This document shows, one piece after another, positions 1 through 7,924 of a stretch of DNA of 64,000 nucleotides. Source of the stretch: Paralimibaculum aggregatum (GTDB lineage Bacteria > Pseudomonadota > Alphaproteobacteria > Rhodobacterales > Rhodobacteraceae); assembly GCF_030270585.1 (NCBI RefSeq), contig NZ_BSYI01000016.1, positions 49,628 to 113,627 of the forward strand, written 5' to 3'. Under the pieces are notes generated by a model, which was not told the DNA's origin, ran no database searches, and was given only the letters and a program-made list of their open reading frames with translations. Made by a program: the position numbers and the translations under genes. Position 1 is the stretch's first letter, and each line of letters begins with the position of its first letter.

Positions 1-357
1 ATGGTCCGGCATCGGCGCGACCTCGCGGTGCAGGATGCGCCCCTCGGGCATGCGGTTCTCGCCGGAGCGGTCGCGGAAGCGGAAGAAGCGGAACAGCGAA
101 TGATCGAAGCGCGGGCGGCGCACGAAGGTGCCCTTGCCGCGGAAGCGCTCCAGCAGCCCCTCGTCCACCAGCATGGCGATGGCCTGGCGCGCGGTGCCGG
201 GGGCGATCTCGAAATGCTCGGCCAGCCAGGTCTCCGAGGGCGCCCGCTCGCCCGGCTTCCAGCGCCCGGCATTGATCTCGCGGCGGAGCTCGTCGGCCAG
301 CCGCTGATAGAGCGGCAGGCGGCGGTCTCCGGCGAGTTCCGGGTCGTGGCGCGACAT
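1..357 (-). CDS. GntR-family (HutC-type) transcriptional regulator, C-terminus outside window
   Basis: The 119 visible codons start at the ATG at 357-355. Residues about 12-82 form a GntR winged helix-turn-helix, with the family pattern PLYQRLADELR, then PSETWLAEHF and the wing FRGKGTFV. The sequence just after it looks like the start of a UTRA-type effector domain, which places the protein in the HutC subfamily. The rest lies beyond base 1. The gene is divergent from an amidohydrolase gene, and a perfect 10-bp inverted repeat lies between them (395-426), so autoregulation and control of the neighbour are likely. The effector cannot be told from what is visible. Confidence 0.9.
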   Translation of the reverse strand, partial: MSRHDPELAGDRRLPLYQRLADELRREINAGRWKPGERAPSETWLAEHFEIAPGTARQAIAMLVDEGLLERFRGKGTFVRRPRFDHSLFRFFRFRDRSGENRMPEGRILHREVAPMPDH

Positions 358-394
358 CGGGCGGCTCCCCCTCGGGCGATTCCATCTGGACAAA

Positions 395-426
395 CTCTGG
401 TTCTTAAGTTCTCTATAGAACCAGAG
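395..426. promoter_or_regulatory. Inverted repeat, probable GntR operator
   Basis: CTCTGGTTCT (395-404) and AGAACCAGAG (417-426) are exact reverse complements separated by 12 bases. The repeat sits in the 89-bp gap between the divergent GntR regulator and the amidohydrolase, in a locally AT-rich patch. It is the natural binding site for the adjacent regulator; that assignment is an inference from position and symmetry. Confidence 0.65.
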
Positions 427-446
427 ATGTCAAGAGGTGATGCATC

Positions 447-1268
447 ATGCTGCTGACCGGCGCGAACCGGCTGATGGGCGGGGTCTCCGGGCCCATCGAC
501 GGCCATGCCCATGTCTTCCACCACGCGCTGCCGATGGCGCCGGGCCGGCGCTACACCCCCACCGCGGACGCGACGCTGGCCGATTACGCGGCGCTCCTGC
601 GCGGGCACGGGCTGGCCGGCGGGCTGCTGGTGCAGCCGAGCTTTCTCGGCGCCGACAACAGCTTCCTGCTGGCCGCGCTGCGCGAGGCCGAGGCCTGGGA
701 GGATCTCGCGCTGCGCGGCGTCGTCGTGCTCGATCCGGCGGATCCGGGCTGGCCGCAGGCGCTGGCCGAGGCCGATGCGGCGGGTGTCGTGGGGATGCGG
801 CTCAACCTTGTCGGCCGGCCTGCCGATGCCGCCGCGCTGGCGCCCTGGGAGCCGCTCCTGGCGGCGGTCTCGGCCCGCGGCTGGCATGTCGAGCTGCATT
901 GCGAGGGCGCCCGCCTCGCCCCGGTGCTGGAGGCCCTGCTGACCCGCTGCGAGACCGTGGTGGTGGACCATTTCGGCCTGCCGTCCGACGCCGCCGGCGC
1001 CGCCTGCCCCGGCCACCGCGCGATCCTGGCGGCGCCGAGGGGCCGGGTCTTCGTCAAGGTCTCGGCGCCCTACCGGGTGTTCCCGCGCCTCGCCTCGGCA
1101 GAGGCGGCGCGGGCTTGCCGGACGGTGTTCGGCCGCCTCGCCGGCGCGCTCGGGCCGGAGCAGCTGCTCTGGGGCAGCGACTGGCCCTGGACGCAGTTCG
1201 AGGGCCGGCACGACTATGCCGCCAGCCTCGGCTGGCAGGCCTGCTGGACCGGCGCTTCGGGCGCCTAG
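447..1268 (+). CDS. Amidohydrolase of the 2-pyrone-4,6-dicarboxylate hydrolase-like family
   Basis: A 273-residue TIM-barrel metal-dependent hydrolase. Visible features are an N-terminal HxH pair (H20, H22 in DGHAHVF), H151 in ELHCEG, H175 in VVVDHFG, and a C-terminal D245 in LWGSDWP. These match the metal and substrate residues of the amidohydrolase-2 family that hydrolyses lactones such as 2-pyrone-4,6-dicarboxylate. The ATG at 447 was chosen because GAGGTG lies 7 bases upstream. The gene is divergent from a HutC-type regulator, so its expression is probably induced by its substrate or a related carboxylate. The exact lactone or amide substrate is unknown. Its stop overlaps the convergent ABC ATPase by 4 bases. 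Confidence 0.85.
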   Translation: MLLTGANRLMGGVSGPIDGHAHVFHHALPMAPGRRYTPTADATLADYAALLRGHGLAGGLLVQPSFLGADNSFLLAALREAEAWEDLALRGVVVLDPADPGWPQALAEADAAGVVGMRLNLVGRPADAAALAPWEPLLAAVSARGWHVELHCEGARLAPVLEALLTRCETVVVDHFGLPSDAAGAACPGHRAILAAPRGRVFVKVSAPYRVFPRLASAEAARACRTVFGRLAGALGPEQLLWGSDWPWTQFEGRHDYAASLGWQACWTGASGA

Positions 1269-2062
1269 CCGCCCCGGCGCAGCCCGAGCGGGGCGGCACA
1301 GACCAGCCGGCCGCTCTCGGTGCGCTCCACGGTGATCGGCACGCCGTAGACCTCCGAGAGCCGCGCCGCGGTCAGCGCCGCCTCGGGCCGCCCGCGGGCG
1401 CGGATCGCGCCGCCCTGCATCAGCAGCACCTCGGCGCCGAGGGCAAAGGCCTGCTCCGGGTCATGGGTCGAGAAGATCACCCCCCGCCCCTCCGCCGCGC
1501 CGGCCCGGGCGAGCGCCGCGATCTCGGCCAGCACCCGCGCCCGGTTGCCGAAATCGAGGCTGGCGGTGGGCTCGTCCATCACCAGCAGCGGCGCGCCCTG
1601 CGCCAGCGCCCGCGCGATCAGCACGAGCTGGCGCTGGCCGCCGGAGAGGCGCGTGTAGTCCTGCCCGCCGAGCCCGGCGATGCCGAGCCGGTCCAGCGCC
1701 GCCGCCGCCGCCGCATGATCGGCCGCGCCGGGGCTGGCGAAGGGCCCGAGCCGCGCGGTGCGCCCCATCAGCACGATCTCGCGCGCGGCATAGGGAAACG
1801 GCGGGGCATGGGCCTGCGGCACATAGGCGATGCGCCGGGCCACCGCGGCCCGCCCGAGCCGGGCCAGCGGCGCCTCGCCCAGCGTGACCGTGCCGCCGAG
1901 CGCCGGGATCAGCCCGAGCAGCGTGCGGAACAGCGTGGTCTTGCCGCAGCCGTTGGGCCCGAGCAGGCAGAGGATCTCCCCCGGGCCGACCGCGAGCGAG
2001 AGCCCCCGCCCGATCGCCCGCCCGCCATGGCCGATGGCGAGGTCGCGCGCCGCGAGCCTCAC
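1265..2062 (-). CDS. ABC transporter ATP-binding protein, FecE/MolC type
   Basis: A 265-residue nucleotide-binding subunit of a binding-protein-dependent importer. It has Walker A GPNGCGKT at residues 35-42, signature LSGGQ at 139-143, Walker B LLVMDE at 159-164, and a switch histidine in STHD. The protein is of the type that powers siderophore, haem, cobalamin and molybdate (MolABC) uptake. It is the last gene of a four-gene operon and its start overlaps the permease stop (2059-2062, ATGA). Because a ModA-like gene begins the operon and a MOT1-family permease is divergent from it, molybdate or tungstate is a better guess than iron. Confidence 0.9.
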   Translation of the reverse strand: MRLAARDLAIGHGGRAIGRGLSLAVGPGEILCLLGPNGCGKTTLFRTLLGLIPALGGTVTLGEAPLARLGRAAVARRIAYVPQAHAPPFPYAAREIVLMGRTARLGPFASPGAADHAAAAAALDRLGIAGLGGQDYTRLSGGQRQLVLIARALAQGAPLLVMDEPTASLDFGNRARVLAEIAALARAGAAEGRGVIFSTHDPEQAFALGAEVLLMQGGAIRARGRPEAALTAARLSEVYGVPITVERTESGRLVCAAPLGLRRGG

Positions 2063-3054
2063 GACCAGCCCCGCCGCCCGCGCGCCAGCAGCCAGATGAA
2101 GAAGGGCGCGCCGATCGCCGCGGTGAGGATGCCGAGCGGCACCTCGGTGGCGGCGATGCTGCGGGCCAGCGTGTCCACCACCAGGAGATAGCCCGCCCCC
2201 ACCGCCGCCGAGACCGGCAGCAGCCGCCCGAAGCCCGGCCCCACCAGCATCCGCCCGACATGCGGGATCACCAGCCCGACCCAGCCGACGACGCCGGCCA
2301 CCGCGGTGACGCTCGCGGTCACCAGCGTCGCCGCCACCACGGTCCAGAGCCGCAGCCGCCCGGCCTCGACGCCGAGCGCGCGGGCCTCCTCGTCGCCCAT
2401 GCCGAGCACGTTGATGCGCCAGCGCAGCAGCCCGAGCACCACCAGCCCCAGCACCACCGCCGGCAGCGCCGGGGCGATGTCGGCCGGGGTCACCGCGGCG
2501 AGCGAGCCGAGCAGCCAGAAGGTGATCGCGGGGAGCTGGTCATAGGGGTCGGCCAGCACCTTCACCAGCGAGGTCGCGGCCCCGGCCAGCGCCCCGACGA
2601 CGACACCGGTGAGCACCAGGACCAGCGTCGGATCGCCGCGCTGCACCGCCGCCGCCACCACCCAGACCAGCGCCACCGCGCCGAGCCCGCCGGCAAAGGC
2701 CGCGAGCTGGATGCCGAGCACCGGCAGCGACAGGAAGATCCCGAGCACCGCGCCGAGCCCGGCGCCGGCCGAAACGCCGAGGATGTCCGGCGAGACCAGC
2801 GGGTTGCGGAACAGCGCCTGATAGGCCGCCCCGGCCGAGGCCAGCGCCGCCCCGAGCAGCAGGGCCGCCGCGACCCGCGGCAGCCGCACCTGGCGCACCA
2901 CGATCCCGGCCTGGCGGTCGCCCTGGCCGAGCAGCGCCGCCGCCACCTCGCCGGGGGTCAGCGCATAGGGGCCGACCAGCAGCGCCGCGCCGGCCAGCAC
3001 GAGCAGCGCCGCGAGCAGCGCCGCGCCGAGCCGCCAGCCGCCGCCCGCGGTCAC
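2059..3054 (-). CDS. ABC transporter permease, FecCD/BtuC/MolB family
   Basis: A 331-residue integral membrane permease with about ten hydrophobic segments. It has the FecCD family marks YQALFRNPLVSPDILGVSAG near residues 75-95, GDEEARALGV in the coupling region, and a C-terminal PLGILTAAIGAPFF. A longer open frame continues upstream, but the start used here is GTG at 3054-3052. It overlaps the stop of the binding-protein gene as GTGA and gives the usual family length of about 330 residues. It pairs with the ATPase downstream and the binding protein upstream. The substrate is inferred to be molybdate or tungstate from context. Confidence 0.9.
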   Translation of the reverse strand: MTAGGGWRLGAALLAALLVLAGAALLVGPYALTPGEVAAALLGQGDRQAGIVVRQVRLPRVAAALLLGAALASAGAAYQALFRNPLVSPDILGVSAGAGLGAVLGIFLSLPVLGIQLAAFAGGLGAVALVWVVAAAVQRGDPTLVLVLTGVVVGALAGAATSLVKVLADPYDQLPAITFWLLGSLAAVTPADIAPALPAVVLGLVVLGLLRWRINVLGMGDEEARALGVEAGRLRLWTVVAATLVTASVTAVAGVVGWVGLVIPHVGRMLVGPGFGRLLPVSAAVGAGYLLVVDTLARSIAATEVPLGILTAAIGAPFFIWLLARGRRGWS

Positions 3055-4082
3055 CGCGGCGGGCTCCCCCCGGCCCAGGCCTCGAGCGTGTCGAGCTCGG
3101 CCTCGGTCAGCGCCACCTGGTAGTAGAGCGCGTAGAACTCCCGGATCTCGTCGCGCAGCCGTCCCCCCCAGCGCTCCGGCCAGAGCCGCCCGGCCATCCA
3201 GCGCAGCCCCATCATCCGGTTGATCGAGGGCGGCCGGTCGATCCAGCCGAAGGGCGCGGTGGGCGCGAGAAGCACCCGCCCCGCGCGCAGCGCGGCGATC
3301 CCGGCCCAGAGCGGGTCCGCCCGCACCCGGCGATGGAACCCCGCATCCCAGGTCACGATGACCTCGGGATCGGCGACGATCACCTGCTCGATCGAGGCCT
3401 GCACGATGCGCCCGCGCCCCGGCGCCTCGGCGACGTTCACCCCGCCGGCGCGCTCGATGATCTCCGAATTGATCGAGCCGCGCGTGCCGGTCTCGAGCCC
3501 GGCCGGCCCGCGCGCCAGATAGACCCGCGGGCGGGCCGCCTCCGGCACCCCGGCGAGCACCGCGTCGACCCGGGCCAGCGTGCCCTCGACATCGCGGGCC
3601 AGCCGCTCGGCGCGTTCCTCGACCCCGAGGATCGCGCCCATCAGCCGCAGCGCCTCGGCGGTCGCCTCGAAGCGCCCGTCGATCAGCACATAGGGGATCC
3701 CGGTCTGCGCCTGCACCCGGTCGGCGAGATCGACATAGGTCTCCCGCACCGAGCCGAAATCGAGGATCAGGTCGGGCGCCGCGGCGATCACCCGCTCGAG
3801 ATTGGCCTCGCCGCCGCGGCCGGTGAGGCGGCCATGCTCCGGCAGGTCGCGATACGGCGCGGCGATGAACGGGCGCTCCTCCGGCCGCAGCGCCCGCGGC
3901 CAGCCGAGCATCGTCTCGGGCGCCAGCACGTAGAGGAACACCGCCGCCGGCGGCCCGGCGGCAAAGACCCGGCCGATCGTCTCGGGCACCTCGACGCGGC
4001 GCCCGGCGCTGTCGGTCACCATCCGCGCCGAGGCCGGCCAGGCCAGCGCGACCAGCAGCAGACAGGCCAGGATCCGCGTCAT
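3051..4082 (-). CDS. Periplasmic substrate-binding protein, helical-backbone (FecB/MolA-like) type
   Basis: A 343-residue exported protein with a Sec signal peptide (MTRILACLLLVALAWPASA). The mature part resembles class III (TroA/BtuF/MolA-like) binding proteins: a VEVPETIGRV start, GEANLERVIAAAPDLILDFG, and a late PFGWIDRPPSINRMMGLRW segment that could line the ligand site. Proteins with this last motif are often annotated as iron-binding, but MolA of Haemophilus belongs to the same fold and binds molybdate. The neighbours here (ModA-like gene 3 bases upstream, MOT1 permease) favour an oxyanion ligand. The ligand remains an inference. Confidence 0.85.
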   Translation of the reverse strand: MTRILACLLLVALAWPASARMVTDSAGRRVEVPETIGRVFAAGPPAAVFLYVLAPETMLGWPRALRPEERPFIAAPYRDLPEHGRLTGRGGEANLERVIAAAPDLILDFGSVRETYVDLADRVQAQTGIPYVLIDGRFEATAEALRLMGAILGVEERAERLARDVEGTLARVDAVLAGVPEAARPRVYLARGPAGLETGTRGSINSEIIERAGGVNVAEAPGRGRIVQASIEQVIVADPEVIVTWDAGFHRRVRADPLWAGIAALRAGRVLLAPTAPFGWIDRPPSINRMMGLRWMAGRLWPERWGGRLRDEIREFYALYYQVALTEAELDTLEAWAGGSPPR

Positions 4083-4085
4083 GCC

Positions 4086-4901
4086 TCACTCCCCGGCGGG
4101 CAGCGCCCCGCTCTCGAACCCGTATTCCGCAAGCACCCGCTGGCCCGCCGGCGACAGGATGTAGACGGCCAGCTTCCACGCCTCCTCGGGCGCGCCGTCG
4201 AGCACCATCAGGCCATAATCGGCGCCCACCGACAATGCCGCCGGGATCGCCACGATGCGCAGCTCCGGCACCTCGGCCCGTGCCAGCACGGCATTGGTGC
4301 AATAGGTCAGGAAGATGTCGGCGCGGTCGTTCTCCATCACCCAGCCATAGGTGTTGCGGCCCTCCGGGGCGCTGGCGCTGTCCGGCCCGCCGGTGAGCTG
4401 CAGCGCCTTCGCCTTGAGCGCCTCGGCGGCCCCGGGCACGAGCGCCTCGGCCCTGTCGAAGAGCGCCCAGGCATAGTCGCCCGAGGGATCGGCCTTCGGC
4501 GTCGAGGTGCCGAGCCGGGTGCCATCGTCGAGCATCGCCGCGAGCAGCGTGTCGCTCTCCGCCGTCGCCTCCGGCTGGGTCAGCGCGCAGAGCCGGTTGC
4601 GCGCGAACAGCGCCACCGGGCCGCCGCGGCCCGCCGCCTCCAGCCTGCGCGGATGGCGCATGTTGGCCGAGGCGAAGACATGCGCCGTCTCGCCCGCCTC
4701 GATCCGCCCGCGCATCAGGCCCGAGGGGCCGAACCGCGTCTCCACCGCCGTGCCGTGGCGCTCGGCAAAGGCCTCCGCCACCGCGCCGAGGGCGGTCTTG
4801 AGGCTGCCGGCGGCAAACAGGGTCACCGGCTCGGCGGCGGCGCCGAGGCTCATCAGCATGGCTCCGGCGGCGACGGCCCCGGCGATTGCGCGCGATCTCA
4901 T
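4086..4901 (-). CDS. ModA-like extracellular oxyanion-binding protein
   Basis: A 271-residue exported protein. The longer open frame reaches 5135, but the ATG at 4901 follows GGGGAGGA and begins a clear signal peptide (MRSRAIAGAVAAGAMLMSLG). After it comes VTLFAAGSLKTALGAVAEAF, the typical N-terminus of ModA/WtpA-type molybdate or tungstate binders, then FGPSGLMRGRIEAGE and a late YILSPAGQRVLAEYGF. No ModB/ModC-type permease or ATPase follows. Instead the gene is 3 bases from a MolA-type binder, which suggests an accessory binder for the same transporter, or sensing. The ligand was not proven by sequence. Confidence 0.8.
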   Translation of the reverse strand: MRSRAIAGAVAAGAMLMSLGAAAEPVTLFAAGSLKTALGAVAEAFAERHGTAVETRFGPSGLMRGRIEAGETAHVFASANMRHPRRLEAAGRGGPVALFARNRLCALTQPEATAESDTLLAAMLDDGTRLGTSTPKADPSGDYAWALFDRAEALVPGAAEALKAKALQLTGGPDSASAPEGRNTYGWVMENDRADIFLTYCTNAVLARAEVPELRIVAIPAALSVGADYGLMVLDGAPEEAWKLAVYILSPAGQRVLAEYGFESGALPAGE

Positions 4902-5010
4902 GGTGGTCCTCCCCTTGTCTCGACCTGCACCTTCTGATGCATTCTCATGCAAAATTACGCAATCCTTGTTGTTTCGTTCGAGGCAATCGCCATCCGTCGC
5001 GGAGGCTGGC

Positions 5011-6165
5011 ATGATGTGCACCATGAACACACCGGCGACACATGCGGCGCGGCTCGGCCGCGGGCTGCGCGAGGCCAATGGCGCGCTCGGCGATCTCGGC
5101 ACGCTCCTGCCGCTGATGCTGGGCGCGATCGCCATGGGCGGGCTGGCGCCGGCGCCGGTGCTGGCCGGCTTCGGCCTGGCCTATCTGATGACCGCGGCGG
5201 TCTATCGCCTGCCGGTGCCGGTGCAGCCGATGAAGGCGGTGGCGGCGCTGGTGGTGACCGGCGCGGTGAGCCCGGCGGCGCTGGCGGCGAGCGGGGTGCT
5301 GCTCGGCGCGGTGCTGCTGCTGCTCGGCACCGGCGGCGCGGTGAAGCGGCTGGCGCGCGCGGTGCCGCAATCGGTGCTGGCGGGGCTGCAGCTCGGGCTC
5401 GGGCTGACGCTGGGGGCGGTGGCGCTCGGGCTGATGGCGGAGGCGCCGGCGGTGGCGGGGCTGACGCTGGCGGTGCTGCTGCTGGCCTTCGTCGCGCCGG
5501 CGCTGCCGGCGGCGGTTCTGGCGCTGGCGGTCGCGGCGATCGCCGGGCAGCTGCTGGGGCCGCCGGCCGAGGCGCCGCCTGCGCCCGCCGCCTTCGCGCT
5601 CCCCGGCTGGCCCGACCGCGCGGAGATCGAACTGGCGGTGACCGGGCTCGCCCTGCCCCAGCTCGCGATGACGCTGACCAATGCGGTGCTGCTGACGGCG
5701 CTGGTGGCGGGCGATCTCTTCGGCGAGCGGGCGGCGCATGTCACCCCGCGGCGGCTGCTGCTGACCAGCGGGGCGGCGAACCTGCTGCTCTGCCCCCTCG
5801 GCGCGCTGCCGATGTGCCACGGCGCCGGCGGGCTGGCGGCGCATCACCGCTTCGGCGCGCGGAGCGGGCTGGCGCCGGCGCTGCTCGGCAGCGGGCTGCT
5901 GGCGCTGGCGCTGGCGCCCGCCGAAGCCGCCCGGGTGCTGGCCCTGCTGCCGGCGGCGGGGCTCGGCGCGCTGCTGCTGGTGGCGGCGGGGCAGCTTGCG
6001 CTCGGCCGTCGGCTCGCCGATGCCCGCCCCTCCTGCCGGCCGGTGATCGCGCTGGCGGCGCTGGTCACGCTCTGGCAGGACCCCTTCCTCGGGCTGCTCG
6101 CCGGGCTCGCGGCGGAGACGGCACGGGTCGCGCTCCTGCGCCGGCTGCACCGCCGCGAGGGCTGA
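5011..6165 (+). CDS. MOT1-family molybdate (sulfate-like) permease
   Basis: A 384-residue polytopic membrane protein. It carries the two hallmark segments of the MOT1 molybdate transporter family: ANGALGDLGTLLPLMLGAIA near the N-terminus and PVPVQPMKAVAALVVTG near residue 75. Similar segments recur in the second half (PQLAMTLTNAVL; PMCHGAGGLAAHH), consistent with an internally duplicated fold. Three in-frame ATGs lie at 5011, 5014 and 5023; GGAGG at 5001-5005 favours the first or second. The gene is divergent from the ModA-like operon across 109 bp. Together they form a locus that looks devoted to scarce molybdate or tungstate. Confidence in the family is high; the substrate is known from plant and algal members. 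Confidence 0.85.
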   Translation: MMCTMNTPATHAARLGRGLREANGALGDLGTLLPLMLGAIAMGGLAPAPVLAGFGLAYLMTAAVYRLPVPVQPMKAVAALVVTGAVSPAALAASGVLLGAVLLLLGTGGAVKRLARAVPQSVLAGLQLGLGLTLGAVALGLMAEAPAVAGLTLAVLLLAFVAPALPAAVLALAVAAIAGQLLGPPAEAPPAPAAFALPGWPDRAEIELAVTGLALPQLAMTLTNAVLLTALVAGDLFGERAAHVTPRRLLLTSGAANLLLCPLGALPMCHGAGGLAAHHRFGARSGLAPALLGSGLLALALAPAEAARVLALLPAAGLGALLLVAAGQLALGRRLADARPSCRPVIALAALVTLWQDPFLGLLAGLAAETARVALLRRLHRREG

Positions 6166-6182
6166 GCCCCGGCAGAGGCGCC

Positions 6183-6800
6183 TCAGGCCGCGGGCGGCAG
6201 CCCCAGCACCTCGCCGGCGCGGATCACCGCCGGGTCGTAGGCCTTGCGCGCGAAGACCTCGCGCACCGCCTCGGCAAAGCTCTCCAGCGGCTCGGTCGGA
6301 TAGTCCGGATCGAAGCTCGACTGGTCCCAGCGCTCGCAGAAATCGGCGCAGCTCCGGAAGCAGGGATGCCCGGCGAAACGCTGGCGCTCCTCCGGGTCCC
6401 GGCCATAGTGATGCGCGTAGTAGTAGGTCTGGAACAGGCCGTGATGCTCGACCACCCAGGCGACCTCCTCGCGCACGAAGGGGCGGAGGATCTCGGCGGC
6501 CATGCGGTCGTGGTTCTTCGGCGCCAGCCGGTCGCCGATATCGTGCAGCAGGGCGGCCACCACCCAGTCGATGTCGGCACCGTCGCGGCGCGCGCGGGTG
6601 GCGGCCTGCAGCCCGTGCTCGAGCCGGGTGATGCGGTAGCCCGAGAGCGTCTCGTCGGCCTGCATCGCCAGCTCCTTCAGCAGCCGGTCGGCGGTGCCCG
6701 CGGTGAAGGGCTTCTCGAAACGCTCGAGCAGCTCGTAATCCTCGCGCGTGCCGTCCTTCATCTGCGTGAAGGACACCACGGGCTGCGCGCTGTCGTCCAT
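6183..6800 (-). CDS. HD-domain metalloprotein, phosphohydrolase or PhnZ-like oxygenase
   Basis: A 205-residue protein with a full HD set: H62, H86-D87 (AALLHDIGD), H97 in PKNH, H119/H120 in VVEHHGLF, and D160. The compact size and the LEHGLQAATRA segment before the HD resemble the small HD proteins that include the mixed-valent di-iron oxygenases PhnZ and TmpB. Ordinary HD phosphohydrolases have the same ligands, so the reaction cannot be fixed. The ATG at 6800 is preceded by AGAGGAGAG; the longer frame to 6854 is low-complexity Arg/Gln and was rejected. It faces the MOT1 gene tail to tail (17 bp) and lies downstream of a LysR gene on the same strand. Confidence 0.8.
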   Translation of the reverse strand: MDDSAQPVVSFTQMKDGTREDYELLERFEKPFTAGTADRLLKELAMQADETLSGYRITRLEHGLQAATRARRDGADIDWVVAALLHDIGDRLAPKNHDRMAAEILRPFVREEVAWVVEHHGLFQTYYYAHHYGRDPEERQRFAGHPCFRSCADFCERWDQSSFDPDYPTEPLESFAEAVREVFARKAYDPAVIRAGEVLGLPPAA

Positions 6801-6882
6801 GCCGGCTCTCCTCTGCTGCTGCTGGCGGCGATGCTGGCGCAAGCGGCGCGGCATGTGAAGCGTTTTCGCGGCCGGCGCAGGG

Positions 6883-7791
6883 CTACTCCGCCGCCAGCGC
6901 GGCGGCGCCGGGGGCCGCCAGCCCGTCCTTCAGGAAGGCGATGAAGCGGTCGGTCAGCGGGTGCCCGCCGGGGCCGCGATAGGCCACCATCGCGGTCTCC
7001 GGCAGCGCGGGAAGCGGCGCGCCGAGGATGCGCATTCCCGCCGCCGCCGAGCGCGCCACCGCCGAGACCCCGAGCTGCGCCTGCACCGCCGAGCGCACCG
7101 CCTGGATCGCGTTCGCCTCGGTGCCGACGCGCCAGCCGAGCCCGGCCCGGTCGAGCGCCTCGAGCGCCACCCGTCGGAAGCTGCAGGGCGGCTGCATCAG
7201 CACCAGCGGCACCGGCTCGGCCAGCGGCGCCCCCTGCGGCGCCCCCTGCGACGCGGCGACCCAGACCATCGGCTCGGTCAGCAGCACCTCCCCGTCATCC
7301 GCGCCCATGCCGCCATCCGGCCCGGCCACCGCGACATCCAGCGCGCCGGAGGCCAGCGCCTCGCGCAGCATCAGCCCGGTGCCGAGGCGCAGCTCGAAGA
7401 CCAGCTTCGGATGCGCCTGGCGGAAGCGGCCGAGCAGCGCGTGCAGATGGTCCGGCGCGAGATAGTCGGCAAAGCCCACGCGGAACGGCGCCGCCGCCTC
7501 CGGCGCGGTGAGCGCGGTGGCCGCCTCGTCGGCAAGCGCGAGGATGCGCCGGGCATAGCCGATCAGCAGCTCGCCCTCCGGCGTCTGGCTGACATGGCGG
7601 CTCGAGCGCCGGAGCAGGCGCGTCTGCAGCCGCTCCTCGAGCTTGGCGATCTGCAGGCTCACGGCAGACTGGGTGCGCCCGATCCGCTCCGCCGCCGCGG
7701 AGAAGCTGCCGGTGTCGGCGATCGCCACCAGCGCCCGCAGCGTGATGAGATCGACATCGAGGCGGAAGGGAGATCTATTGGCGTCGCTCAT
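6883..7791 (-). CDS. LysR-family transcriptional regulator
   Basis: A 302-residue protein with an N-terminal LysR helix-turn-helix (LRALVAIADTGSFSAAAERI, then TQSAVSLQIAKLEERL) and a C-terminal periplasmic-binding-fold effector domain. The ATG at 7791 is used; the frame opens 9 codons further upstream, but those codons extend toward the neighbouring promoter. The gene is divergent from an alcohol dehydrogenase-like gene across 133 bp, the usual arrangement for a LysR regulator and its target. It may also be cotranscribed with the HD gene (82-bp gap). No clear T-N11-A site was picked out with confidence. Confidence 0.9.
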   Translation of the reverse strand: MSDANRSPFRLDVDLITLRALVAIADTGSFSAAAERIGRTQSAVSLQIAKLEERLQTRLLRRSSRHVSQTPEGELLIGYARRILALADEAATALTAPEAAAPFRVGFADYLAPDHLHALLGRFRQAHPKLVFELRLGTGLMLREALASGALDVAVAGPDGGMGADDGEVLLTEPMVWVAASQGAPQGAPLAEPVPLVLMQPPCSFRRVALEALDRAGLGWRVGTEANAIQAVRSAVQAQLGVSAVARSAAAGMRILGAPLPALPETAMVAYRGPGGHPLTDRFIAFLKDGLAAPGAAALAAE

Positions 7792-7924
7792 CGGTCGAAT
7801 TGGCACAACTCGTTTCACTGATCACCGGCAGGCTGCCATATCGCTCATCGGAGCGCAATGATCCATGAGCGCTGCCAATGGCACTCGCCTGCCCCGCCAG
7901 GCCCCCGAGGGAAGGAGCCCCGAC

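Noticed and set aside
3333..4937. 534-residue plus-strand open frame
   Set aside because: It is antisense to the two binding-protein genes, has Arg/His/Gly-rich composition and no domain. It is a shadow of high-GC coding sequence.
4902..5010. Molybdate-responsive ModE box or Moco riboswitch between the divergent molybdate genes
   Set aside because: No TATAT-type palindrome fitting ModE sites is present; only a short TGCAT-TCTC-ATGCA repeat was seen.
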